DNA from: Nymphaea colorata
Lineage: Eukaryota > Streptophyta > Magnoliopsida > Nymphaeales > Nymphaeaceae
DNA length: 64,000 nt
Direction of reading: 5' to 3'
Assembly: GCF_008831285.2 (NCBI RefSeq)
Contig: NC_045138.2
Location: 20,803,934-20,867,933, forward strand
Positions 26,907 through 36,989 of the stretch are shown one piece after another. Each line of letters begins with the position of its first letter. Positions within the stretch are counted from its first letter, which is position 1. Below the pieces are notes generated by a model. That model made no database searches. It was given only the letters and a program-made list of their open reading frames with translations, and was not told the origin of the DNA. A program made the position numbers and the translations under genes.

Positions 26907-28274
26907 TTAACTCTGCCACTGTGTCGAAAAGATATGATATCCACCATTATTATCCGACAACAACACTCTGAGCACTTTCCTTATAATAAGAACTTAGTTC
27001 CAAACTTTGATGATAACGATGCAGACTCTAGAGCTCTTGTGCCCGTTAGAATTAAATCCTTATGACAGCAAGACCTGTCCCATGCATCATTACTACAGAA
27101 ACTCTCTTATCAATCACTTATTGTACAGTGCAATCACAACTAGCAACGCCACTGCCATGAAAACTCTACTGTGATCGATGAAGGTCGATAACGATCATCT
27201 CATCATCATGTTAAGTCTCGCGATGTTTTCCTGCTTGTTATATGTTATTGAGAAGCTCTTGCACTTTCTCGAGAACAAATATTTTTTACGAGTCTCTGGA
27301 ACTATGTTCATTTTTCTGATACCGTGAATAGAATTGTTAGTAGAATACCTAAAGAGAAGTTAGCTACACGAGAAAATCACACAATTTGTTTGGACAACCT
27401 TCTCGAATCAAATGAATGTGGTTTAATTTGATGTTACAGGCTGACTACTGCATGTAAAAGTTGCAGAAAACGAACAACCCAATCTCTGGTTCAACTTAAG
27501 TAGGTGATTAAAATGAAATACATTGAAAATACCCAGACACATACTGGGAAATTGTAGACCTAGTTCTTAATTTGGTGCCCTCTTTATTATATGCATTCAA
27601 AGGTCTAAAACTTGCTAATCTGGACAACATTTACCTTCAGTAAGACTGCAATTGTCTCCAAATCTTTTGATATCTGCCCATAAATGCATGTGCATTAATG
27701 GGTTTCTTTTTGGTGCTCTTGTGGACAAAAACAGCCAAAGAGTTCTCATTTGAACCCACAAAGAGACCAACTGCATGTGAGTGCTACCAATCAAAGTTCA
27801 TGCACCAACACAAGGGGAAGTAGTTAATTAGGTCAATAGCTTTGGGTTGGGCACCATGAGAAACAAGTTAGGGCACATTTCTGCTTTGCTAGATCAGAAG
27901 TGGGTCTTCATTTATGTCTTCACCCAACTTGATGTTGTCTACTCACCGAACCTTGCAGTTGCAAGTGCATCCATCCATGTGATGCATTTTCAAGTCTCAC
28001 AAATTATGTATCTATCAATCTTTTTTTGAAACAGATCACTATATATGTTATGCCTTCCTTAGATCCCAATATCCAAATTGGGGCATCCAACTGGACTGTC
28101 CCTATCTAGTTGCAGGTTTTGGCAGAGGGGCAATCATTCAAAAAAAAAAAAAAAAAAAGACACTCAATATGCACCATATACAAAAAAAAGTAAATGACTA
28201 ATGGGCACTCAGCATATAAAATACACAAATAGGTTAGGTCAACTAATATCTATATAAGTGGTTTTCATGGAACT
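26907..28274. other. Intergenic, between two inverted palindromic motifs
   Basis: No recognisable coding content. The segment is bounded by inverted copies of the GTGTGGGCAACTGCC(T)ACAC motif, which could make it one larger element, although the sequence outside and inside the motifs does not otherwise pair. It ends with a 19-bp A run at 28140-28158. Confidence 0.4.
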
Positions 28275-28294
28275 GTGTGGGCAACTGCCTACAC
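28275..28294. repeat. Palindromic terminus motif, copy 2
   Basis: GTGTGGGCAACTGCCTACAC, in inverse orientation to the copy at 26,887. Confidence 0.55.
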
Positions 28295-28422
28295 GTGGCC
28301 GGGCCCTGTCGAGTTAGTATACTGTTAGAGGAAAAACATTAACCAAGTGGACCCCAGCTAAGCGAGGAAGGCAGATGAGGAAAACCACTCTCACCCTAAT
28401 CTATCTCAACAGTGCAAGGAAG

Positions 28423-28611
28423 TAGGGGCGAAGCCAGAAATTTTCATGAAGGGGGCCAAATTAAAGTTTCTAAATTTTGTTTGAGGCTGAAATATCATTT
28501 TTTAAAATTTTTATATAAAACAAGTGAAATTTTTTAAAATTTACATGTATTTTTTTAAAAAAAAATTGAGCTGGGGTCAGGGCCCACGCACGCCCCCTGG
28601 CTCTGCCCCTA
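28423..28611. mobile_element. 189-bp hAT-type MITE with perfect 8-bp target duplication
   Basis: The element starts TAGGGGCGAAGCCAG and ends CTGGCTCTGCCCCTA, which are inverted repeats. It is flanked on both sides by the identical 8-mer CAAGGAAG (28415-28422 and 28612-28619), the insertion footprint of hAT-superfamily transposases. The interior is AT-rich and non-coding. A clearly homologous segment lies in inverse orientation at about 56,486-56,650. A cousin with its own 8-bp duplication is at 61,321-61,517. Confidence 0.85.
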
Positions 28612-28619
28612 CAAGGAAG

Positions 28620-30031
28620 AGTAATGCCCTTAGGAATAAAACAAGAAACGCGCCTTATCTCGTGTTTCCTGCTGTTAAGCTCCTTGTGGAGAGGGAGGGA
28701 GAGAAAGTAGTGCCTATTGTGCCAAGAGGTATACGGCAAAAAAGGAGAGTCTTGGTCCTCTTAAGAAATAAGAAAGGAATTTTCTACTCAACTACCGTAC
28801 CGTTTTAGATAGAGATCTTAAAAATTTAATTTGTATTTGATGGTTGAGCCCGAATGTGATTTAGCATTCAATTCAATTCAAATCAACAATCTCGGTAGAA
28901 TATCTATGATTATGCCTACCTGGTGCATATAGAGATATTGGATTATTTCCCGAAAGATGGAGAAGCTGAGGCTGAACGCACCTCTACTAGATTATGCCAG
29001 TAGAGATTGCATCAACATATGACATTCTTCAACTTAAAGGTCGTAAATTCAACCCCGGTTATATGCAGTGACGGAGCGAGAAAATTTTTTTAGAAGAGCG
29101 CCGATTCATAAGTTTTCATATTTGAAGGGACACTTATCTGTATAAAAAAATGAATATTGAACGACCTTAATATAAAAAGGAAAGAAAATTGAGAAACCAG
29201 CCTATATGTGGCTCTAGCTTTTCATTTTTCCCTTTGGGATTACATTTACCCTTTACCGACAAGCCTAGTTGAAAACAAAACAAGAAAAATGGTTTCAGAT
29301 TAAATTTTGAATTTTTTTGCCATGTCCCAAAAACTTGAGTATCTTAGAGCCGTAGCCAAACTATTGCAATAATAACGAAAAAAATAAAGAAAGCGAAAAA
29401 AGGAAAATATCACGATATTTTGAAAAAGCGTTAAAAATCCAATTTATCGTGTTGGTCTTGTGATTTTATCATTTATTCATTTTTTTGTTTCATTTTCTGT
29501 TTTTATTTTTTTTTTCAACTTTTGTTTCATTGCTTTCATTTCCACTTGTTTTAGGTATCTAATGTGACCTCTTAAATACAATTAAATACTTGCTATTTTT
29601 TTCAGTTCTTATATTTTTAGTTAACATTTTGATTGTTTATTTAAAAAAAAACCTGAGATTTTTTCAAAAGAAACAAATTTTCTGTAAGGTACCCAAGAAA
29701 AACCTCCTCGAGAAAAACTCCAAAATGGTGTTTATAGCTATGCTTAGAGCAATCCACTTTACTTAAGTTTGGTTTTCTGAATTGTTTGTGGGCATGGATG
29801 TTCCACAGGAATGGAGAATGGTCAGGACAGTCTCCATTTCAATCTGGTCAGACCAATTCCCCATACTTGTCTACTCTTTCTCTCTCGTTTCCATAATTTT
29901 CATGTCTCAGAATCAAACGCACAAGAAGCTTTTCTCAGAAATGTACGTATTAAATGCTCACACGTTAAGATAAGGTCAGTTTGGTAGACAAAGAAAAAAA
30001 ACATTAGAAAATATGATTAATCTTAAGTGGG
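28620..30031. other. Intergenic, AT-rich
   Basis: No gene recognised. A further GGAGC-type MITE start (CAGTGACGGAGCGAGAAAATTTTT) is at about 29,067. Long T/A runs around 29,400-29,660. Confidence 0.5.
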
Positions 30032-30292
30032 CAGTGTTTGGATGGAGAGAAGTGAGAGGATGCTAATAATGGATGAAAAATGATGGATTAACAATTGGGA
30101 GGGAAGATAGATGAAGGGCAAGGAAAAAAACTGTCTTTAATTTTCGTTCTAATCTCACCAATCTTATAGGGATTGGAATTAAGGACAATCCTTTCCTTCA
30201 CCTCGGTTTCCTTTCATTTCTCTTGCATCCAAACATAGTTAAAACATGTTTCATTTCCCTTCCCACCTCCTCAATAAACCACCCAAACACTG
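30032..30292. mobile_element. MITE with CAGTGTTTGG terminal inverted repeats
   Basis: The left end CAGTGTTTGGATGG (30032-30045) mirrors the right end CCACCCAAACACTG (30279-30292) with one mismatch. The element is 261 bp and purine-rich in its left half, pyrimidine-rich in its right half (GAGGGAAG versus CTTCCC), as expected if the whole element can fold back. CAG..CTG ends suggest hAT, but I see no clean 8-bp duplication. Confidence 0.6.
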
Positions 30293-30814
30293 GAACGCTT
30301 GTCATTTCCCTCACTTTCCCTCCAATGCAAACAAGAGATCAGGCTTCGCCACAAAGATAAACCAGAATTTTATGAAGAGCTGACCAATGAAAAACAAAAT
30401 TCAAACTTAATATCCCCTTTAAGAATTGAGCATGTCCCTCTTTTCCAACATTTATAAAAATTAAATAGATGCCAACAGCGGTTCACATTCTGCCGGATAT
30501 TTCTATCTATATCTTGCTTTGGTCAAAAGTGTGAGAATTTCAGAAAAAGGTTTGCAGTTTATCTCGATAAGAGCAGTTTCATAACAAAATTTGAATGAGA
30601 ATCAGACTTTTGAGTTGATTGGGAACCAATTAAAAGTACCTTCAGATAATACATAAATGTTGGATATATGGTAGCCTGTTCCAAATTTACTTCTGGAAAA
30701 TAGATTCTGAATTTGAGCACACGCCTGGCTTCGAGTACATGGAACTCATTCAAGTCGTATTCAAGAAAACCGAAACTGAGCCCAAATTCCAACCAGTTTA
30801 CGCCCGCTACATTG

Positions 30815-30863
<49 letters not shown>

Positions 30864-31880
30864 CGCTCACTGTTGCGTCCCCCTCTTCATGAGCAGAAGT
30901 TCCTTTCGCCTTACATACTGTGTGGGCAAGTGCCCACACAGACTCATTAAAAAAAAAAATCGTATTTTCATATTGATATTTTGTGAAATTTTTCTTCGTT
31001 TACTTATTGATGTCTCTTAAAAACCTAAAATTTTATAACTAATGTCCCTTAACTATAATTTTCTGGCCCTGAACTTGGATATAAGTTCAACGTGGTTACA
31101 TTTCTTTTGTTGAAAAGGAGATTGGTAGACGTAATCATCTACGACGGCATTGTATTTGTTGCGGCCATCTTGCAGCTCACAGACGGAAGACCCTCTATTG
31201 TTTATATCTTTATTTGCTCTGTTTAGAGTAAGAGTGGAACTGAATTTTTTTGAGGGGCAAATCAAACAATCCAACCTCTGGACTCAGATGAGATCAAATT
31301 GCACCCCAAACAATATATGACGCAACTAAAAATTTTCAATTTTTTCAATGATTTTTTTTTTTCAATTCGCTAAGGTGGGGCCACGGCCCAGGCGACCCCT
31401 CCCCCCTCCCTCTGCCCCTTCTTGAGCTTGGTTGAGGAGTTGTGGTTTTTGCTTTGTTCCTCGGTCTTTTATTCTTTACTATTGTGTTCTTTTCTTTTTT
31501 TCTTTCAATAAATGGATTTGTGCACACTCCAATGCATGAAAATTTGAACATAAAAGTATATAATAACTAAAATACCTGATTAAAATCAAAATAATAGCTA
31601 AAATACCCTTGATTAAAAAGTGAAAAGATAACTGCTTGAGAGGGTAAAAAGGAATTATTAAAAAGTCAAAAGTTCAAAAAGTACATTTTTTATTAAAAAA
31701 AACTCTAAAATAGCATAAAGTCCGCCTTCTTTTTGTTTCAAGGCATATTTGTTGAGACGTTAAAAGTTGAAAAAATACATTTTTTATAAAAAATTCCTAA
31801 AATACTCTAAAAATCTTCTTCTTGCAAGTAGCAAAGAGAGTGAAAGAAGTAATATTGAACTGATTGTTACTACCAACACT
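30293..31880. other. Intergenic with microsatellite and MITE fragments
   Basis: A 43-bp CT microsatellite lies at 30818-30860, and palindromic motif copy 3 at 30920-30939 followed by an A run. A GGAGCCAG-family MITE relic lies at about 31,223-31,419, ending in a pyrimidine block CCCCTCCC..CTCTGCCCC. No gene was recognised. Confidence 0.5.
30920..30939. repeat. Palindromic terminus motif, copy 3
   Basis: GTGTGGGCAAGTGCCCACAC is an almost perfect palindrome. It sits just before an A-rich stretch. Confidence 0.55.
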
Positions 31881-32361
31881 TAGGGCTGAACTGGATAACT
31901 GGTTCTATCCTCATGGATATGGATCTTAGACCGATCAAGACTTGGGTCTACACCTCATACTATTATCTTCAAAGCCAAATGCGTCTAGCTTTAGTTGCAT
32001 ATGACGCATGATTGATTATCCATCTACTTCAAAGAAACCAGATTGGGTTATCCGTCACCCTCGTCCATACTTGGATCTGGATTCAAACTCTAACTATTCA
32101 TTAGATTCTCTTATACTTAAGTTGTCGTATTGGGCTCTCTTATACTTAAGTAGCAAGTTGGCATTTTCAATGTCTATTATGCACTTTATTTTTATTTCCA
32201 CTTTTCAATATGGACCACCATTTTTTTTTCCTTCTCCTTTTTCTTCCCCTTTTTTGCTTTCGAATGTTTCCCATGTGCTTTTGATAGTTCTTGTTTTCAC
32301 TTTTCGAAAATTAACCAGCTTTCTGTTTTTAATGGTTTAGTTAAAGTTTTCTATTTTTTAT

Positions 32362-34463
32362 ATGCAGATTATGGATTGTACAACATCAGGTGTCAATGCT
32401 TTTAGTTTCGTCTCTGCTAACAATATAGAAGTTGACATATCTACGAAAACCAAGTCACTAAGATCAGCGGTATGGAAGGAGTTCAGCAGGACAATAAACG
32501 AATCAGGTATTCAACGTGCTGTTTGTCAACACTGTAAAATATCTATGGATTGCAATAGTAAGATGGGCACCACACATTTGAAGAATCATTTAAAATCATG
32601 TCCTAAAAGGCCTAACTTAGAATCATGTCAACAATGTCTGGTTTTTGGTGAAAATGATGGAAAATGTATTGTTGGTACTTTCAAGTTTGATTCAGATAAA
32701 AGCCGACAAGATTTAGCCAATATGATTATTCTTCATGAATATCCATTTTGTATAGTTGGTCATTCTGGATTTCAGAAGTTTGTTAAAGGATTACAACCAC
32801 AGTTTAAGTTATTATCACGTAACACTATTAGATTAAATTGCATACATATTTATGAAGATGAAATGACAAAATTACGTACTATTTTGGAGAAGACTAATGG
32901 AAGGATTAGTCTTACATCTGACATGTGGACTTCGTCTTGTCAAAAACGTGGTTATTTATGTTTGACTGCACATTATATTGATAATAGTTGGGAAATAAAA
33001 AATAAAGTTCTCAACTTTGTTATGGTTGAAACACCTCATATAGGAGAAAGACTTGCATCAGTCATCAAAGATTGTTTACTAAAATGGAACATTGATCGCA
33101 AGTTATTTTCAATTACATTAGATAATTGTTCGACAAATGATATCATGGTTACAAAATTGATAGAGTGGCTTCTTGAAAAGGATGCACTTGTCTGTAATGG
33201 AAAATTTTTTTAAATTAGATGTGCTGTTCATTCTTAATTTGGTTGTGCCAGATAGTGTTAAAGAAATAAGTGATGTGATTGACAAGATCAGAGAAAGCAT
33301 AAAATATATTAAGACATCTCCAGCTTGATGTGAAATTTTTGATCGAGCAGTGCGTCATGTCGAAGTTACTTGTGAGAAACAGTTGTGTCTTGATGTTCCA
33401 ACTAGATGGAACTCAACATTTCTTATGCTTGATGTAGCTTTACAATATAAAGAAGCTTTTGGTCGTTTTGAAGAACTTGATCGTCACTATCATTTCAGAC
33501 CGACAAAAGACGAGTGGAAGAAGGTTACTATTATTCATAACAGTTTGAAGGTATTTTATGATGCTACTAATGCCATTTCTGCAGTCAAGCGTCCAACTTC
33601 CAATATCTTCTTTAAAGAGTTTTGTGAGATAAAGATGGAAATTGAAAAAATGTGTTCAAGTTCAGATATTTGCCTTTCAAATATGACAATGAGGATGGAA
33701 AACAAAGTTTGACAAGTATTGAGATATATGCAATTTAATTTTAGTAGTTGCAATGGTATTTGATCCTCGTTATGAGATGAAAATAATTGAGTTTTATTAT
33801 AGGCAATTTTATAACGATGAAGCATATGAGCTTGTATCTGCAATTAAGAATTATCTTTGTGATCTTTATGATGAATATAAAGCTACTTATGCATTGAAGA
33901 CACTCTCTACTGGTACTGGTTATATTGTTAATGTTGAGAAGGATAATGAAGCATCTAGTTCGACTTCTTTGATTGAGGTTTCTTCTAATAAGAAGCCTAG
34001 AACAAGTGCACTAGATGACTTTTTTGAAGAATAATCACAAAGTCAACGCACAAAATCAGATTTGGAGTTGTATTTGGAAGAGCCCCTTTACCCAAAAAAC
34101 AATCCAATTGACATTTTGACTTGGTGGAAAGTCAATGCACCTAAATACCCTGTGTTATCTAGAATGATATATGATATTTTGGCTCTTCCTATATCAACTG
34201 TTGCATCAGAGTCAATATTTAGTACAAGTGGAAGTATTCTTGATTTATACAAAAGTAGATTAGGTTGCAAGATCGTAGAGGCTTTGATTTGTGCACAAGA
34301 TTGGTTGCGAGATAAGACTGAAGGTAATTTACTTATTATTAATGTTTTTAAACATATTTTTGTGTTGCTTATTTTATTCTTTGTTAGATGATTCCGATTT
34401 GCCTACACGTTTACCTAAAGAGGAAGCACCATTTGCATCTGCATACATTGAAACTGAATCATA
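32362..34463 (+). pseudogene. hAT transposase (RICESLEEPER-like, BED zinc finger), broken
   Basis: The frame from 32,362 has a BED-type zinc finger (VCQHCKISMD with HLKNHLKSC) at residues about 54-79. The hAT core follows, with LTSDMWTSSCQKRGYLCLTAHY and LDNCSTND, to about 33,213. Reading then breaks: a stop replaces an expected His near 33,211 and about two bases are missing near 33,230. A TGA lies near 33,327 and another in-frame stop near 33,720. Homology resumes after each break: LDVPTRWNSTFLMLDVAL at about 33,385, then MVFDPRYEMK. The C-terminal hATC dimerisation region (DILTWWKVNAPKYPVLSRM, ASESIFSTSG) ends at about 34,290. A probable short intron (34324-34388) leads to a final exon ending at 34,463. 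It cannot encode a working transposase. Confidence 0.88.
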
Positions 34464-35320
34464 AATTAGAGGTATATATTCTTTTGTATTTATCTATTTT
34501 CATTAAATCAATTAAAACCTAGAGTTATGTATCAAGTGAGTCTAAGATGTTTATTTAATTAAAGTTTTCATTTGCATAATGCATGTTAATTTGATATCAT
34601 TATCCTTAGGACATTAATATATCCAAACAAAAAGGTCCTATCCTTTGTGGCAAATGAAGGCATTGAAAGAAAAATTTTATAAGCTTGGACTGTATGATGA
34701 TTTTTTTTTATTATTATTGAAGATGTGAAGGATGACTCGTCTAGTCTCTTATTGCATCAATGAACAACAAAGTACAATTTTTGGAAATTTATATCAAAGA
34801 AGGTGGACTTTTGTTTCATATCAGAGTTTTGTTTTGAGAATTAAGGTTTTTGTGCCTTTCTCACCAATTACTTTCATTTGTATGTTATAACAGTTCAAGT
34901 GTACATATCAGCCACAGAGATTCCATCAAGTTTCATTGACAACCTCAAGTGCCGAAAGACTCACTAACTTTCATGATTATGAAGTATAAGAATTGAGGCG
35001 TTGAAAGCTTCAGACTGTATAGTTTTTTGCAGATGCCTAGATATTTAATGGAAACTTATTAGGCAGTCTTGCTCGTCGCCCTTTATGCTTTGGGCGTTTT
35101 TTTGTTTTTTGTTTTGTTTTTAAAAAAACATTGGTAATTAACGTCCATGGAGGCGCTTGGTAAAAAAATACATGATACTTTGTTAGGCAGGCAGAAGGTG
35201 CAGCTATTGTAGTAACAATGTCTTATATATTGCCTTGTGGGCCCTTTCTTGAGCAGTGAGAAACAAGAAGTAGTGGAATTAATTTTTTTAGCAATTTAAA
35301 AGTTAGTTTTGGATGTTAAA
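34464..35320. other. 3' non-coding part of the hAT element
   Basis: AT-rich, with no coding content. It lies between the transposase stop and the subterminal tandem array. Confidence 0.45.
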
Positions 35321-35324
35321 ATTT

Positions 35325-35530
35325 GGATTCGGATTGAAATCGGATAATGAAATAAAAAGTCGGATTCAGATTGAAATCGGATAATGAAATAAAAAGTCGG
35401 ATTCAGATTGAAATCGGATAATGAAATAAAAAGTCGGATTCGGATTGAAATCGGATATTGAAATAAAAAGTCGGATTCGGATTGAAATCGGATATTGAAA
35501 TAAAAAGTTGGATTCGGATTTTAATCGGGT
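35325..35530. repeat. 37-bp tandem array, about five copies
   Basis: The unit GTCGGATTC(A/G)GATTGAAATC continues as GGATA(A/T)TGAAATAAAAA. Copies repeat back to back with only a few substitutions and then fade into more degenerate TCGGATTCGGAT motifs up to about 35,640. The array lies in the subterminal region of the hAT element, where such elements often carry repeated transposase-binding sites; that role here is inference. Confidence 0.85.
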
Positions 35531-35740
35531 TTTGGATTTTTAAAGCCGGATTCGGATTCGAAACCAGATTTTGATTTAAAAGTCGGATTGGGATCGGATT
35601 CGGATAAGGTTTTAAAAATCGGATTCGGATATTTTTTAGATTTTTTTTCATCCGAATTCGAATTTGAAAATATGTATATCCGAAAAGTCAGATATGATAA
35701 AGAGTATATTCGATCCGAATCCGATCCGTTGACATCCCTA

Positions 35741-36480
35741 GTTGAGCCTTAGTGAGTTATTTTTATAAACATGAACTTTCATTCAGTCGAATATCAAGCC
35801 CAAAATTGTTTTTCTGATCACATTTTCGAGTAATTATAGTGGACGTAGGTGAGTTTTTGTTACTGACTTTGTCACGTTTCTAGTCCTCTGTCTAAGGTAG
35901 AAGTTAGTTGGGGCATTTGTTTATTATTTACTTTACAAGTGCACTACAAATAGCATAGAGAATTTAAAAGTTTAGAATGTCCGTGAAATATTCAAATTTA
36001 AAGAAAAGACTATATCATATCCAGATTCATACTTGGATTTGCAATATCAATCCAAATCCATTTTCAAATTCACCTTAGCTAAATCCAAACCACAATATAT
36101 TATGTTTAGGATAAGGAAAAGGTTAACAATCCATTGTCTTTGTCTTTGGGGTTTTAAACTATGTGAAAGCAGTGGACCCTTCACCATACATACAACATCC
36201 AACCACTTAAGATGGACGAAACAGAAAAGTATAATACCTAGATCGAACCACACCTAGATCGAACCACGGGACCCCTAGCTTGGCCAGGTATGTTATGCCT
36301 GTTGAGAACACGTTGAAGGTATATTGACATTAGATATAAAATATTTATTTCACACTAAATCTGATTTAAATCTAAATTCAAGTCTAATCAGATATTTGTT
36401 TAAACCCAAATTCAAATTCGAATCCGGTTAAACGTCATCTTGGAGTTTAATTTGGATATATATAAAATATTTAAAGCAGC
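35741..36480. other. Intergenic between hAT element and NIFK-like gene
   Basis: AT-rich. Segments 36,010-36,070 and 36,350-36,430 carry degenerate (A)TCCAAATCC / AATTCAAATTCGAATCC motifs like those of the hAT family, so part of it is probably an eroded non-autonomous relative. No gene recognised. Confidence 0.45.
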
Positions 36481-36489
36481 ACGCTTCCT

Positions 36490-36880
36490 AAGTAGGTGGA
36501 AGTTCGTATTTTCGAAAAATTCGCCCCAGCCCTCAAACGCATAAAAGGAATCCGCGATGGCGCGAAACGACGATCTTATTTTTTTGCCCTAACAAAACTG
36601 CCGCCGCGGTGCGATCCTCCTCCTCCTCCCCCTCGCAGCAGACCACCATACGCGCAGAACAGCCGCAGCAGTGGGAGCCTTGCGTTCCTCTCTCTCCGTC
36701 TCTTAGGTGGGTCTCTCTCCCTTCCTGTTCCTCTCTTGCAAGCAGCGTCAGCCGGAGAAGGCCGAGACGAGGACGGTCGACGGCCTGATTTTTATGGAAG
36801 CTGAAAAGAATTTGGCGAAAAAGAAAAGAGAACGAAAACATATTGTCAAAACTTTGCAATAGATATCAATCTCTGTTTGC
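36490..36880 (+). promoter_or_regulatory. Probable 5' UTR/first exon region of the NIFK-like gene, with a short upstream frame
   Basis: A GC- and CT-rich block in AT-rich DNA, typical of a plant leader (CCTCCTCCTCCTCCCCCTCGC, TCTCTCCGTCTCTTAGG). A 22-codon frame at 36794-36862 begins MEAEKNLAKKKRERKH and is strongly basic. It could be an upstream ORF or an alternative N-terminal exon, since proteins of this family usually begin with a Lys-rich segment. I cannot decide without transcripts. Confidence 0.4.
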
Positions 36881-36989
36881 ATTCTCATGAATAACTTTTA
36901 GCAACTCTGGCATTCCTTCCTCTTCAGGAATCTTCTCTTCTATTTATTTTGAAAGCTCGCATGCTTATTGTGTAGCCAATTTAGCGCAA

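Larger units (their letters stand above)
31881..35740 (+). mobile_element. Decayed autonomous-type hAT transposon (~3.9 kb)
   Basis: It contains a broken hAT transposase gene (32362-34463). The right end GTTGACATCCCTA (35728-35740) has the inverted form TAGGGATGTCAAC, the end seen in the related small element at 59,019. The best left-end match is TAGGGCTGAAC at 31,881. Both flanks are rich in GGATTCGGAT / GGATATGGAT type subterminal motifs. No matching 8-bp duplication is visible (CCAACACT versus GTTGAGCC), so the left boundary is tentative. Confidence 0.55.

Noticed and set aside
30559-31020. Open frames on both strands around 30.8 kb
   Set aside because: They exist only because a CT/GA microsatellite has no stops. 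The rest has no protein similarity that I can see.
35325-35530. Regular repeat array that could look like CRISPR
   Set aside because: The units are contiguous with no unique spacers, and the host is a plant. It is a tandem array at a transposon end.
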